NCBI GenBank assembly: GCA_013203525.1
Contig: JABMQB010000126.1
Coordinates: 1 to 11,468 of the forward strand
DNA: 11,468 nucleotides
Reading direction: 5' to 3'
Source of the DNA: Mariniphaga sp.
Lineage (GTDB): Bacteria; Bacteroidota; Bacteroidia; Bacteroidales; Prolixibacteraceae
Shown in pieces: positions 1 to 6,736 of the stretch; positions within the stretch are counted from its first letter, which is position 1; the number at the start of each line of letters is the position of its first letter. A program made the translations under genes and the position numbers. The notes below the pieces were generated by a model. It saw only the letters and a program-made list of their open reading frames with translations, made no database searches and was not told the origin of the DNA.

Positions 1-505
1 ATGAAAGACTGTTTTCGATAATACTTTTTGAGTAACAATCTTTACGAAGTTTAATATCAAGGAATTTTACTGGCTTAGGTGCTTCCTTAATTAATTCACG
101 CAAAGTATTTTTAGAGATACCATAACGCTGTACCAAAGTTCCGAAACAAAGGCAATCGGCTTCTCTAACTAATTTTAAAGCTTCGGCAGTAAACTCTATA
201 TGATCAAAAGCAACATCCTTTTTTATAAAATAATCAGGACGCCCTTCGGTATCAATTTTTACATCCACAGTCCCGGTTGGAAAAACATTATCGATTTGAA
301 CATTTTCATTTGAAATCTTCAATTCAGCGATCCTTTTCAAAGCTTCATTTCCAAATTGATCAACGCCTACACGAGACAATAAATGTCCCTTGTCGCCAAA
401 TGAATTTAACCGGAAAGCAAAATTTGATGGAGCACCTCCCAGGACTTTGTCTTCTCCAAAGATATCCCACACCAACTCACCAAAGGCAACAATTTTTTTT
501 CCCAT
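1..505 (-). CDS. PfkB-family carbohydrate kinase (fructokinase-like), N-terminal part, runs off the left edge
   Basis: This is the first 168 codons of a ribokinase/PfkB-fold sugar kinase, cut by the window edge. Family members transfer the ATP gamma-phosphate to a sugar hydroxyl in the cytoplasm. The ATG is at 505-503, and the protein opens MGKKIVAFGELVWDIF, the usual first beta strand. Residues 23-47 fit PfkB signature 1 (GGAPSNFA, then G40 and G47). Residues 77-80 (PTGT), the substrate-lid strands around DYFIKKDVAFD (91-101), CFGTLVQR (120-127) and FLDIKLR (148-154) follow in the family order. CFGTL(A/V)QR resembles fructokinase-type members, so fructose or a related hexose is a reasonable guess. 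The substrate cannot be fixed, because the catalytic Asp and the DTxGAGD anion hole lie outside the window. At position 152 the usual Asn of the DxNLR motif is Lys, which is unusual. A promoter match lies just upstream. Confidence 0.88.
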   Translation of the reverse strand, partial: MGKKIVAFGELVWDIFGEDKVLGGAPSNFAFRLNSFGDKGHLLSRVGVDQFGNEALKRIAELKISNENVQIDNVFPTGTVDVKIDTEGRPDYFIKKDVAFDHIEFTAEALKLVREADCLCFGTLVQRYGISKNTLRELIKEAPKPVKFLDIKLRKDCYSKSIIENSLS

Positions 506-534
506 CAACTATTTTTTGAGGATGATAAAAATAC

Positions 535-566
535 CAAAATTATATTTTACATTCTTTACATTCAGA
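535..566 (-). promoter_or_regulatory. Bacteroidota-type promoter for the PfkB-family kinase
   Basis: On the minus strand TAATTTTG (542-535) matches the -7 element TAnnTTTG at every fixed position. Twenty bases upstream TCTG (566-563) is one base off the TTTG -33 element. Transcription would start near 529 and give a leader of about 24 nt before the kinase ATG. The rest of the 506-749 spacer is AT-rich. The best plus-strand candidate for the divergent AcpH-like gene is TTATTTTG (725-732), one mismatch from the -7 consensus and with no -33 partner, so it is not listed separately. Confidence 0.5.
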
Positions 567-749
567 AAAGAAATAATCACTCCCTTTTCTAAAACTAGAG
601 CAAAAATTTATAAATGATCTCGTAAAAACAAAAAATGAATAGTGAATTAATAAAATACTTATTACAATTTAGTTTCAAATAAAACGCAACTAGTCTGAAT
701 GATTAACCATTTAAGAATTCTTTTTTATTTTGTTTCTTTAAACCAGAAA

Positions 750-1361
750 ATGAATTTTTTAGCACATTTATATTTATCGGGTGAAGATGATGGATTAGTA
801 CTTGGAAATTTCATTGGCGACTACATAAAAGGATCGAAATATATGAAGTACCCGGTGAAAATTCAGAGGGGTATAATAATGCATCGGAAAATCGATAGTT
901 TTACTGATACACATCCATTGATAAAAGAATCCTCAATATTTTTTAAACCAGGATATGGAAGATACTCCGGAATTATTGTTGATGTTTTATTTGACCATTT
1001 TTTAGCCCAAAACTGGAATGAATTTTCAGCTTTCCAATTAGGAGTTTTTACACGTAATGCTCATGCCTTATTCCTGTCTAATTTTTTAATATTACCACTT
1101 AAAGTTAAAAGGTTCCTTCCATTTCTGATACAAAGCAAAAGGCTGGAATCATACTCTTCAACTGATGGTTTATACAAAGCTCTGGAAATAATGGCTCATT
1201 ACACTTCTTTGCCGGGAGAACAGGAATATGCGATGAATGTTTTAAAAGAAAACAAATCAGAATTACTCGATATTTTTTATCGCTTTATGCGAGATATTAT
1301 CAACTATGTAGAATCTGATTTTGATGTAAATATTAAAAAGCCTGAGGGTTACAGTAATTGA
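750..1361 (+). CDS. acpH: AcpH/DUF479-family acyl-carrier-protein phosphodiesterase-like protein
   Basis: This 203-residue protein belongs to the AcpH (DUF479) family. The E. coli member removes the 4'-phosphopantetheine arm from acyl carrier protein in the cytoplasm. The family hallmarks are present: NFLAHLYLS at 2-10, GNFIGDYIKG at 19-28 (Asp24), GIIMHRKIDSFTDTHP at 41-56, RYSGIIVDVLFDHFLA at 71-86 (Asp82-His83) and W89. The length is close to the E. coli protein (about 193 residues). I start at 750 because homologues begin MNFLAHLYLS. An in-frame ATG at 699 would add 17 unconserved residues. There is no clear ribosome-binding site. The gene stands alone on the plus strand, with its last 13 bases overlapping the 3' end of the KamA-like gene. 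Activity is inferred from the family, and members of DUF479 outside Gammaproteobacteria are poorly tested. Confidence 0.85.
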   Translation: MNFLAHLYLSGEDDGLVLGNFIGDYIKGSKYMKYPVKIQRGIIMHRKIDSFTDTHPLIKESSIFFKPGYGRYSGIIVDVLFDHFLAQNWNEFSAFQLGVFTRNAHALFLSNFLILPLKVKRFLPFLIQSKRLESYSSTDGLYKALEIMAHYTSLPGEQEYAMNVLKENKSELLDIFYRFMRDIINYVESDFDVNIKKPEGYSN

Positions 1362-2659
1362 TTTTGAAAATTAAAAATTTGAGAAGACTCTTCAAAGAAG
1401 AATTCTTCCTTTTCAAATGCAGGGAATAAATCATCCAACCAAAGTGCATCTTCATCGTAAACAGCATAAAATGGCCGGCCTACCCAATTTGGATTCCTTC
1501 CTTGAAGAAATGTAAGAACAAATACTTTTTCTCCCATTATTTCTGAAATACCAAGAATTTGTATTTTACCTGGCGAAGTTGACATGCTTGGACCTCTCAC
1601 CGTACGGCTAATTCCGCTCACTTGCTTATATGCGTTTCTATAAATTCTCCATGCCTGTTCTAAGGTTACAGCAAAATAGTTTTGCGCTCCAGTGTTCCGG
1701 GCAATAAACATATAATATGGAATTATTCCAAGGCTTACCTGTTTTTCCCAATTCTCAGCCCAAATAGCTGAACTGTTATTTATATTTTTCAATATTGGCG
1801 ATTGCGACCTAATTTGGACTCCGGCATTCTGCAAACGTTTAATAGCATCCTGAGCAGCTTTTATTTCAATTTCACCGGGATGATTCAGGTGTGCCATCAA
1901 AGCAATATTTATTCCTTTATTTTTAACTTTTTCAAAAAGCCTCATTAAATCATCAGCATCATCATCGGAGGTAAACCGGTATGGCCAGTATGTTAAAGCC
2001 TTGGTGCCAATTCGAATATTTTTCAGATGTGGAATGTCAGCTTCAAGCAATGCATTAAAATAATGCTCAAAAAACCGTGTTTTCATAACTGCCGGATCGC
2101 CACCTGTAAAAAGCACATCTGTTATTTCAGGTTTTAACTTTAAATACCTGATCATCAACTCAACTTCCTTCATTGCAAACCTGAAATCATTTAAAGCAAA
2201 CTGAGGCCACCTAAAACAGAATGTGCAATATGCATGGCAGGTTTGGCCTTGAGTAGGGAAAAACAACATAGTCTCACGATATTTATGCTGAATTCCATTT
2301 AACCTTCTCCCTTCAAAAATTGGTACATTCATTTCCTGCCCTGCAGGATTAGGATTTAAATCTAACCTGATTTTATTAATAGTTTTAACCAATTCAGAGC
2401 GAGGTGCTTCCTTTTTAAGCAAATTAGCAACTTTATCAAATCGGTAAGATGAAAGCATTCCCTTTTGAGGAAAAGTAAGAATAAAAAACGGATCATTTTC
2501 GAAGTTGTCCCAATCAATCAACTCCTCTACTACATAATTACTTACCCGAAAAGGTAAAACATTACCTACTGTTTCAATAGTTAATTTCTGATCCTCTGAA
2601 AGTTTTTCAATTTGAGGAATTTGCCGGTAATTATGTAATGAATATGATTTATATTTCAT
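1349..2659 (-). CDS. KamA-family radical SAM, PLP-dependent aminomutase-like enzyme
   Basis: This is a 436-residue relative of lysine 2,3-aminomutase. That family uses a [4Fe-4S] cluster, S-adenosylmethionine and pyridoxal phosphate to move an amino group from C2 to C3 of an amino acid. The cluster motif CxxxCxxC is Cys141, Cys145 and Cys148. It is followed by Arg150, at the position of the substrate-carboxylate Arg134 of the Clostridium enzyme. FTGGDPAV (184-191) is the SAM-binding GGDP region. GIIPYYMF (311-318) ends the barrel, and SPGK (362-365) supplies Lys365 in place of the PLP lysine of PGGGGK. Two aspartates that bind the lysine side chain in true KamA appear changed: QSPILKNINN has Asn295, and Ser358 sits seven residues before Lys365. 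The substrate is therefore probably not L-lysine. The N-terminal 100 residues and the C-terminal tail (after about 370) are less familiar. The gene is single, convergent with acpH, with a long 5' region. Confidence 0.87.
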   Translation of the reverse strand: MKYKSYSLHNYRQIPQIEKLSEDQKLTIETVGNVLPFRVSNYVVEELIDWDNFENDPFFILTFPQKGMLSSYRFDKVANLLKKEAPRSELVKTINKIRLDLNPNPAGQEMNVPIFEGRRLNGIQHKYRETMLFFPTQGQTCHAYCTFCFRWPQFALNDFRFAMKEVELMIRYLKLKPEITDVLFTGGDPAVMKTRFFEHYFNALLEADIPHLKNIRIGTKALTYWPYRFTSDDDADDLMRLFEKVKNKGINIALMAHLNHPGEIEIKAAQDAIKRLQNAGVQIRSQSPILKNINNSSAIWAENWEKQVSLGIIPYYMFIARNTGAQNYFAVTLEQAWRIYRNAYKQVSGISRTVRGPSMSTSPGKIQILGISEIMGEKVFVLTFLQGRNPNWVGRPFYAVYDEDALWLDDLFPAFEKEEFFFEESSQIFNFQNQLL

Positions 2660-2710
2660 CCGCTTAAATTTTTATGTTAAAACTCACTCTCTTCAGAACT
2701 ACATTAAATT

Positions 2711-2718
2711 TAAAGGTA
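2711..2718 (-). promoter_or_regulatory. Weak -7-like element close to the KamA-like gene
   Basis: TACCTTTA on the minus strand differs from TAnnTTTG only in the last base and would give a leader of about 45 nt. No TTTG is found at the expected upstream distance, so this is a weak alternative to the promoter match at 2902-2932. Confidence 0.2.
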
Positions 2719-2730
2719 GTTTTACTAACC

Positions 2731-2743
2731 CCGGTGTTACCGG
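2731..2743. repeat. Short perfect palindrome CCGGT-GTT-ACCGG
   Basis: A 5-bp perfect inverted repeat (2731-2735 with 2739-2743) around a 3-base centre. It is GC-rich in an otherwise AT-rich spacer and lies 72 bases before the KamA-like start codon. It could be an operator half-site pair or a small hairpin in the leader. A single copy is too short to decide. Confidence 0.35.
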
Positions 2744-2761
2744 AAAACCTCATTTAGTATT

Positions 2762-2777
2762 AACGTCTCGATACGTT
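2762..2777. repeat. Short palindrome AACGT-CTCGAT-ACGTT
   Basis: A 5-bp inverted repeat (2762-2766 with 2773-2777) around CTCGAT. The surrounding stretch, CTCGATACGTTCG at 2767-2779, has a base composition unlike the spacer. It resembles, from memory, degenerate dispersed intergenic repeats seen in many Bacteroidota genomes. No second copy is visible in this window. Confidence 0.3.
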
Positions 2778-2844
2778 CGTGATAACTACTGCAACTAATG
2801 GGCAATAAAATATCATTTACGAAAACAGCCTCAGGTTTGTAGCA

Positions 2845-2885
2845 GTATAAAAAAGGAGGTTCCCCTCCTTGAAATAATTTTATAC
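2845..2885 (-). terminator. Rho-independent terminator after the mre/rodA operon (possibly bidirectional)
   Basis: The inner stem is perfect: AAGGAGG (2853-2859) pairs with CCTCCTT (2864-2870) around a TTCC loop. On the minus strand the stem is followed by a T run (TTTT then ATAC), as expected for intrinsic termination. An outer stem, GTATAAAA (2845-2852) with TTTTATAC (2878-2885), extends the structure to 15 pairs with a 7-base bulge at 2871-2877. A plus-strand T6 tract (2886-2891) follows directly, so it could also stop transcription in the other direction. It begins 76 bases after the rodA stop codon, the natural end of the operon, but it also lies just after a promoter match (2902-2932). 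Confidence 0.75.
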
Positions 2886-2901
2886 TTTTTTAAAAGCCTA
2901 A

Positions 2902-2932
2902 CAAAAGTAATAAAAAAAAAGATAATCTCAAA
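2902..2932 (-). promoter_or_regulatory. Consensus Bacteroidota promoter match between rodA and the terminator hairpin
   Basis: On the minus strand TTTG (2932-2929), 19 bases, then TACTTTTG (2909-2902) fit the -33 TTTG / -7 TAnnTTTG pattern at every fixed position. The spacer contains a run of nine T. Initiation near 2896 would transcribe the hairpin at 2885-2845 within the first 50 nt and, if not terminated there, reach the KamA-like ATG after about 237 nt. It could drive the KamA-like gene or a very short RNA. Confidence 0.45.
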
Positions 2933-2960
2933 ATACCGTAATGTGCAGAATATGAATCAC

Positions 2961-4385
2961 TTAATAAATTAACTCCAACCTGCTTGCATCAAGCCTCAAA
3001 AATATTGAAAGTAGTATTGTAAATGACCATAAGGAAGATCCACCATAACTAAAAAATGGAAGAGGTATGCCAATAACAGGCATAAGACCTATGGTCATTC
3101 CTATATTAATAATAAAATGCATAAATAGAATGGAAGCAACGGAATAACCGTAAACTCTTGAAAAAACAGATCGTTGCCTCTCAGCTAAAATCAAAATTCT
3201 TGCTAAAAGAATTAGGAACAAAATTATTACCACTGTTGTTCCAATAAATCCCCATTCTTCCCCCACTGTACAAAAAATGAAATCGGTGCTTTGTTCAGGA
3301 ACAAAATCAAATTTGGTTTGAGTTCCTTTTAAAAATCCTTTACCTGCAAAGCCACCTGAACCAATTGCAATCTTGCTTTGGTTTACATTGTAGCCTGCCC
3401 CTAACGGATCGGATTCAATTCCTAGCAATTCATTTATTCGTGCTTGCTGGTGAGGTTCAAGAATATTTTCAAAAACATAATCGACTGAAAGAGTAAATGT
3501 TAATGCTCCGATAAAAACCAGAAATAATACAATATATTTCTTTAACCTTTTAATAATCGCCCTGAAAAATAACAAGAAGATACCAAATACTCCACCAGCC
3601 ATAATTATTAAAGCATTTTCAAATTCAGGCATCAAAATGGTTTTTAATAACCAAAAAATCAGAGCAGAAATTGAAATAACGGAAATAACAATTCCAAATT
3701 CTTTGATACGCTGATTCATAAAATAGAATACAAGCAATGATGAAATTAATAGAATTAAAAATATGATAAACGTGTTAAGAATAAGCGATAAAACAAAAAG
3801 AAGGATAGCCAACAATGCAAAAAACAGGATAACACCTGAAAGTCCTTCCCTGTATAATACCAGAATAAATGCCATATACACCAAAGCTGAACCTGTATCA
3901 TTTTGAAGGTAAATCAGTATTGCCGGTATGCCGATTAAAGCAGAAATAATGAGCATAGGCCTTGGTTTATGCATTTTAAAATTATATGAACTTATAATTT
4001 TGGCAAGTCCTAATGAAGTAGCAAATTTTGCAAACTCCGACGGTTGAATATTAAATCCGGCAATAACAAACCAGGATTTTGCTCCATGAATCTCTTCACC
4101 AATAAATAAAACGATTAAAAGCAATAACACAAATAAACCATAAATTGGGTATGCAAAGAACACATAAAACCTGGCTTCAAGAACTAAAGTTACAAAGGCA
4201 ATAATTACTGCTGCTATTATCCATATTAGTTGTTTCCCATAACGTTGGCTAATATCAAAAATACTTTCAAACTGTTCGTTAAAAACGGCAGCATAAATAT
4301 TTATCCATCCAAGAAAAATAAGTGCGAAATAAATGACAATTGTAATCCAATCGAGATTTGCTAATATGCTGTTTCGTCGTGCCAT
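2961..4385 (-). CDS. rodA: RodA, SEDS-family peptidoglycan glycosyltransferase
   Basis: A 474-residue integral membrane protein of the SEDS family. It polymerises lipid II into glycan strands for side-wall growth, in partnership with PBP2. Family motifs in order: GAKSWF (101-106), IQPSEFAK (113-120), QNDTGSALVY (161-170), DPLGAGYNVNQSKIAIGSGG (326-345), which carries the expected catalytic Asp326 (equivalent to E. coli Asp262), TDFIFCTVGEEWG (367-379) and the C-terminal PFFSYGGSS (443-451). It is about 100 residues longer than E. coli RodA (370). The extra length lies between residues 180 and 302, where I see about five hydrophobic segments instead of one. The added helices are even in number, so topology would be preserved. 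It starts 2 nt after the mrdA stop, so translation is probably coupled. It is the last gene of the operon before a terminator. Confidence 0.96.
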   Translation of the reverse strand: MARRNSILANLDWITIVIYFALIFLGWINIYAAVFNEQFESIFDISQRYGKQLIWIIAAVIIAFVTLVLEARFYVFFAYPIYGLFVLLLLIVLFIGEEIHGAKSWFVIAGFNIQPSEFAKFATSLGLAKIISSYNFKMHKPRPMLIISALIGIPAILIYLQNDTGSALVYMAFILVLYREGLSGVILFFALLAILLFVLSLILNTFIIFLILLISSLLVFYFMNQRIKEFGIVISVISISALIFWLLKTILMPEFENALIIMAGGVFGIFLLFFRAIIKRLKKYIVLFLVFIGALTFTLSVDYVFENILEPHQQARINELLGIESDPLGAGYNVNQSKIAIGSGGFAGKGFLKGTQTKFDFVPEQSTDFIFCTVGEEWGFIGTTVVIILFLILLARILILAERQRSVFSRVYGYSVASILFMHFIINIGMTIGLMPVIGIPLPFFSYGGSSLWSFTILLSIFLRLDASRLELIY

Positions 4386-4387
4386 AA

Positions 4388-6220
4388 TTAATCAGCTGTT
4401 CCCGGATCTAACAAAATTGCATTTATCATCCTTTCTTCAATCCACTTTCGAGATGTTGAAATTGAATCATTCATATATTTTTCAATAATAAGGCTTGAAA
4501 TCGGAGCTGCATACATTGATCCTTCATCACCATATTCGACATAAACTGATAATGCTATCTGAGGATTTTCACGGGGAGCAAAAGCTGTAAAAACAGAATG
4601 ATCCTCCCCGTGCGGATTCTGGGCTGTACCGGTTTTTCCACAAATTGTTATTCCATTAACCCTTGATAAATACGCTGTGCCTCCAGGTTCAAATACTTGT
4701 TGCATCCCATTAATAACTTTTTCAAAATGCTCTTCATTGATAATAGCATGTTGTTTTTCCTTAAACCTTTCATCAATAGCTTCATCATCACCAATTTTTT
4801 TAATAATATGAGGAATGTAATAAAATCCCCGGTTTGCAAGAATTGCAGCATAGTTTGCCATTTGTAAGGGTGTAGTCCCCAATTCACCCTGCCCTATTGC
4901 AAGAGAGTTAATCGGCAAAACTCTCCATCTTGATCTTTTGTATACATTCTCTTCATAATAATCAGATGTAGGTACAAATCCTTCTTCTACACTATAAAAA
5001 TCGGTTTCCAAATTCCGTCCAAATCCAAAACTTAATGTATACTCTCTCCAAATGTCATAGCCATTTCTTACACCTCCAAATTCAGGCTTTTCAAGTATCT
5101 CTTTAAAAACATGAGAAAAATACGAATTACACGAATGAGAAATTCCACCATCAAGATCAAAATCCTGGTCATGATGGCAACCCATACTATAACCCCCAAC
5201 ATGATATCCAAAATCGCAACTAAAAATTGTTTCAGGAGTGATAACTCCTTCTTGTAATGCGATTAATGCATGTACCATTTTAAAAGTTGAACCAGGGGGA
5301 TATTTAGCCATTAATGATCGGTTAAAAATTGGTTGCAATGTATCAGACCGAAGAACAGAAAAATTTTGACCTCTCTCCCTGCCAACCAAAAGATTTGGGT
5401 CATATCCCGGGACACTTACCATGGCTAGCACTTCACCAGTTGAAGGTTCAATAGCCACAACTGACCCTAATTTATTTTGCATTAATGTTTCAATATATTC
5501 CTGCAATTTTGAATCGATAGAACTCCTCAGGTTTTTACCGGTTTTCGCTGCCACATCAATTCGTCCATCCCGGTAACTTCCTTTAATGCGGCTATGTACA
5601 TCAACCAAAAAATACTGCACTCCTTTTTCACCCCTCAATTCCTTTTCATATGAATTTTCAATTCCGCTTATACCTGTATAGTCACCCGACAAATAATAAT
5701 TATCTTTATTAATCAAATCTCCTGATACTTCACCAACATACCCCAAAACATGAGCAGCAATATTTTTTGGATATTCTCTTAAGGTACGTGTTTGAGTATA
5801 GAATCCATGGAACTTGTGTAACTGTTCTTGAAGAAAAGCATAGCTCTCCGGTGTAATTTGTTTTACAATAATTGAGGGTTTATATGTAGAATACTTTCTT
5901 GCAGTTTCAAGCCTTATTTCCATATCTGCTTTTTCAATTTCAAGCAAGCGGCATAACAATAAGGTGTCAAATTTTCGAACTTCACGGGGGGTAACCAATA
6001 AATCATATGATGCTTTATCGTACACCAGGAGTTCTCCGTTACGATCGTAAATTAAACCACGTGATGGATATTGAACAACTTTACGCATTACATTATTCGT
6101 GGCCGATTGTTTGTAATCCGGGCTTAATACCTGTAAATCAAAAAGCCTGATTATAAAAATCAATCCGACCAGAATAAATAAACCTATAATTACATATCTG
6201 CGCCGTGTTAAAGTATCCAC
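4388..6220 (-). CDS. mrdA: Penicillin-binding protein 2, cell-elongation transpeptidase
   Basis: A 610-residue class B penicillin-binding protein that cross-links peptidoglycan in the periplasm during cell elongation and is the target of beta-lactams. There is a short cytoplasmic start (MDTLTRRR), then one membrane anchor (about 9-27), then the dimerisation domain with YPSRGLIYDRNGELL (51-65) and a conserved PBP2 region around HVLGYVGEV (157-165). The transpeptidase motifs are STFK (Ser311 nucleophile, Lys314), SCN (363-365) and KTGT (529-532). The start codon is GTG at 6220-6218. A stop codon three triplets upstream in frame excludes any longer ATG start, and the next Met falls after the membrane anchor. 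It lies 12 nt after mreD and 2 nt before rodA. The sequence looks intact and catalytically competent. Confidence 0.96.
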   Translation of the reverse strand: MDTLTRRRYVIIGLFILVGLIFIIRLFDLQVLSPDYKQSATNNVMRKVVQYPSRGLIYDRNGELLVYDKASYDLLVTPREVRKFDTLLLCRLLEIEKADMEIRLETARKYSTYKPSIIVKQITPESYAFLQEQLHKFHGFYTQTRTLREYPKNIAAHVLGYVGEVSGDLINKDNYYLSGDYTGISGIENSYEKELRGEKGVQYFLVDVHSRIKGSYRDGRIDVAAKTGKNLRSSIDSKLQEYIETLMQNKLGSVVAIEPSTGEVLAMVSVPGYDPNLLVGRERGQNFSVLRSDTLQPIFNRSLMAKYPPGSTFKMVHALIALQEGVITPETIFSCDFGYHVGGYSMGCHHDQDFDLDGGISHSCNSYFSHVFKEILEKPEFGGVRNGYDIWREYTLSFGFGRNLETDFYSVEEGFVPTSDYYEENVYKRSRWRVLPINSLAIGQGELGTTPLQMANYAAILANRGFYYIPHIIKKIGDDEAIDERFKEKQHAIINEEHFEKVINGMQQVFEPGGTAYLSRVNGITICGKTGTAQNPHGEDHSVFTAFAPRENPQIALSVYVEYGDEGSMYAAPISSLIIEKYMNDSISTSRKWIEERMINAILLDPGTAD

Positions 6221-6232
6221 CTTAAACTAATT

Positions 6233-6736
6233 TTATTCCCTAAAAACCAAATACTGGCTTAAAACTATAATAAATATCGAAAATATTGAACTTAGAATAC
6301 TCCTTATAAAAGTATAAATGAAATTCATAAATGTAAAGGCTTCAACATAAAAAAAGAAAATATGATGAAGTACAACCAAAATTGCAGAATAATATAAAAA
6401 CCACTGGAATCCATATTGATTTAATCCAGGATATTCACTTTTATCCATTTCGCGTGCTGAAATGAGTTCTATTACAAAAGGCCTTGCAAACGCCATAAAT
6501 GTGGTTGCTGAAGCATGCATCCCAATAGTATTTGAGAAAATATCAATAACCAATCCTAAAACAAATCCTAAAATAACAATTAAATACCTTGGTGTTGAAA
6601 CAGGTAAAAGAAGGATAAATAAAATATACATATATGGATTGATATAGCCACTAAACTGAATAAAATTCAGAATCAGAACCTGTATTAATACCAGGCTAAT
6701 AAACATTATACTATATTTAATCCAAATCCTGATCAT
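6233..6736 (-). CDS. mreD: MreD, rod-shape-determining membrane protein
   Basis: A 167-residue, very hydrophobic protein with about five membrane segments (about 8-28, 35-50, 51-72, 112-131 and 140-162). It is an inner-membrane member of the elongasome that links MreC and the PBP2/RodA synthase. Sequence identity between MreD proteins is low, so the call rests on size, topology, the internal motif GLVIDIFSNTIGMHASA (61-77) followed by Phe-Ala-Arg, and position between mreC and mrdA. The ATG at 6736 lies inside the end of mreC, giving a 20-bp overlap in another frame. Translation is therefore probably coupled to mreC, keeping the two partners in step. Confidence 0.92.
   Translation of the reverse strand: MIRIWIKYSIMFISLVLIQVLILNFIQFSGYINPYMYILFILLLPVSTPRYLIVILGFVLGLVIDIFSNTIGMHASATTFMAFARPFVIELISAREMDKSEYPGLNQYGFQWFLYYSAILVVLHHIFFFYVEAFTFMNFIYTFIRSILSSIFSIFIIVLSQYLVFRE

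Larger units (their letters stand above)
2660..2960. other. Structured 301-bp intergenic region between rodA and the KamA-like gene
   Basis: No convincing coding sequence lies here. Reading in the minus direction, the direction of transcription of both flanking genes, it holds: the rodA 3' end, a TTTG/TAnnTTTG promoter match (2932-2902), a strong hairpin with a T tract (2885-2845), the palindromes at 2777-2762 and 2743-2731, and a weaker -7-like TACCTTTA (2718-2711) about 50 bases before the KamA-like ATG. It could be simply a terminator plus a separate promoter, or a long regulated leader. Confidence 0.6.

Noticed and set aside
699..749. A 17-residue N-terminal extension of the AcpH-like protein from an ATG at 699
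   Set aside because: Homologues start at MNFLAHLYLS. The extension is unconserved in character and the ATG at 750 fits better.
2912..2920. Nine-A run as a phase-variation tract
   Set aside because: It lies in an intergenic region with no coding frame to switch. It sits within the spacer of the candidate promoter, where length change could matter, but one sequence cannot show this.
3480..3850. Frameshift or inserted gene inside rodA
   Set aside because: The frame is continuous, the inserted residues are all membrane-like and the downstream catalytic motifs are intact, so it reads as a lineage insertion.
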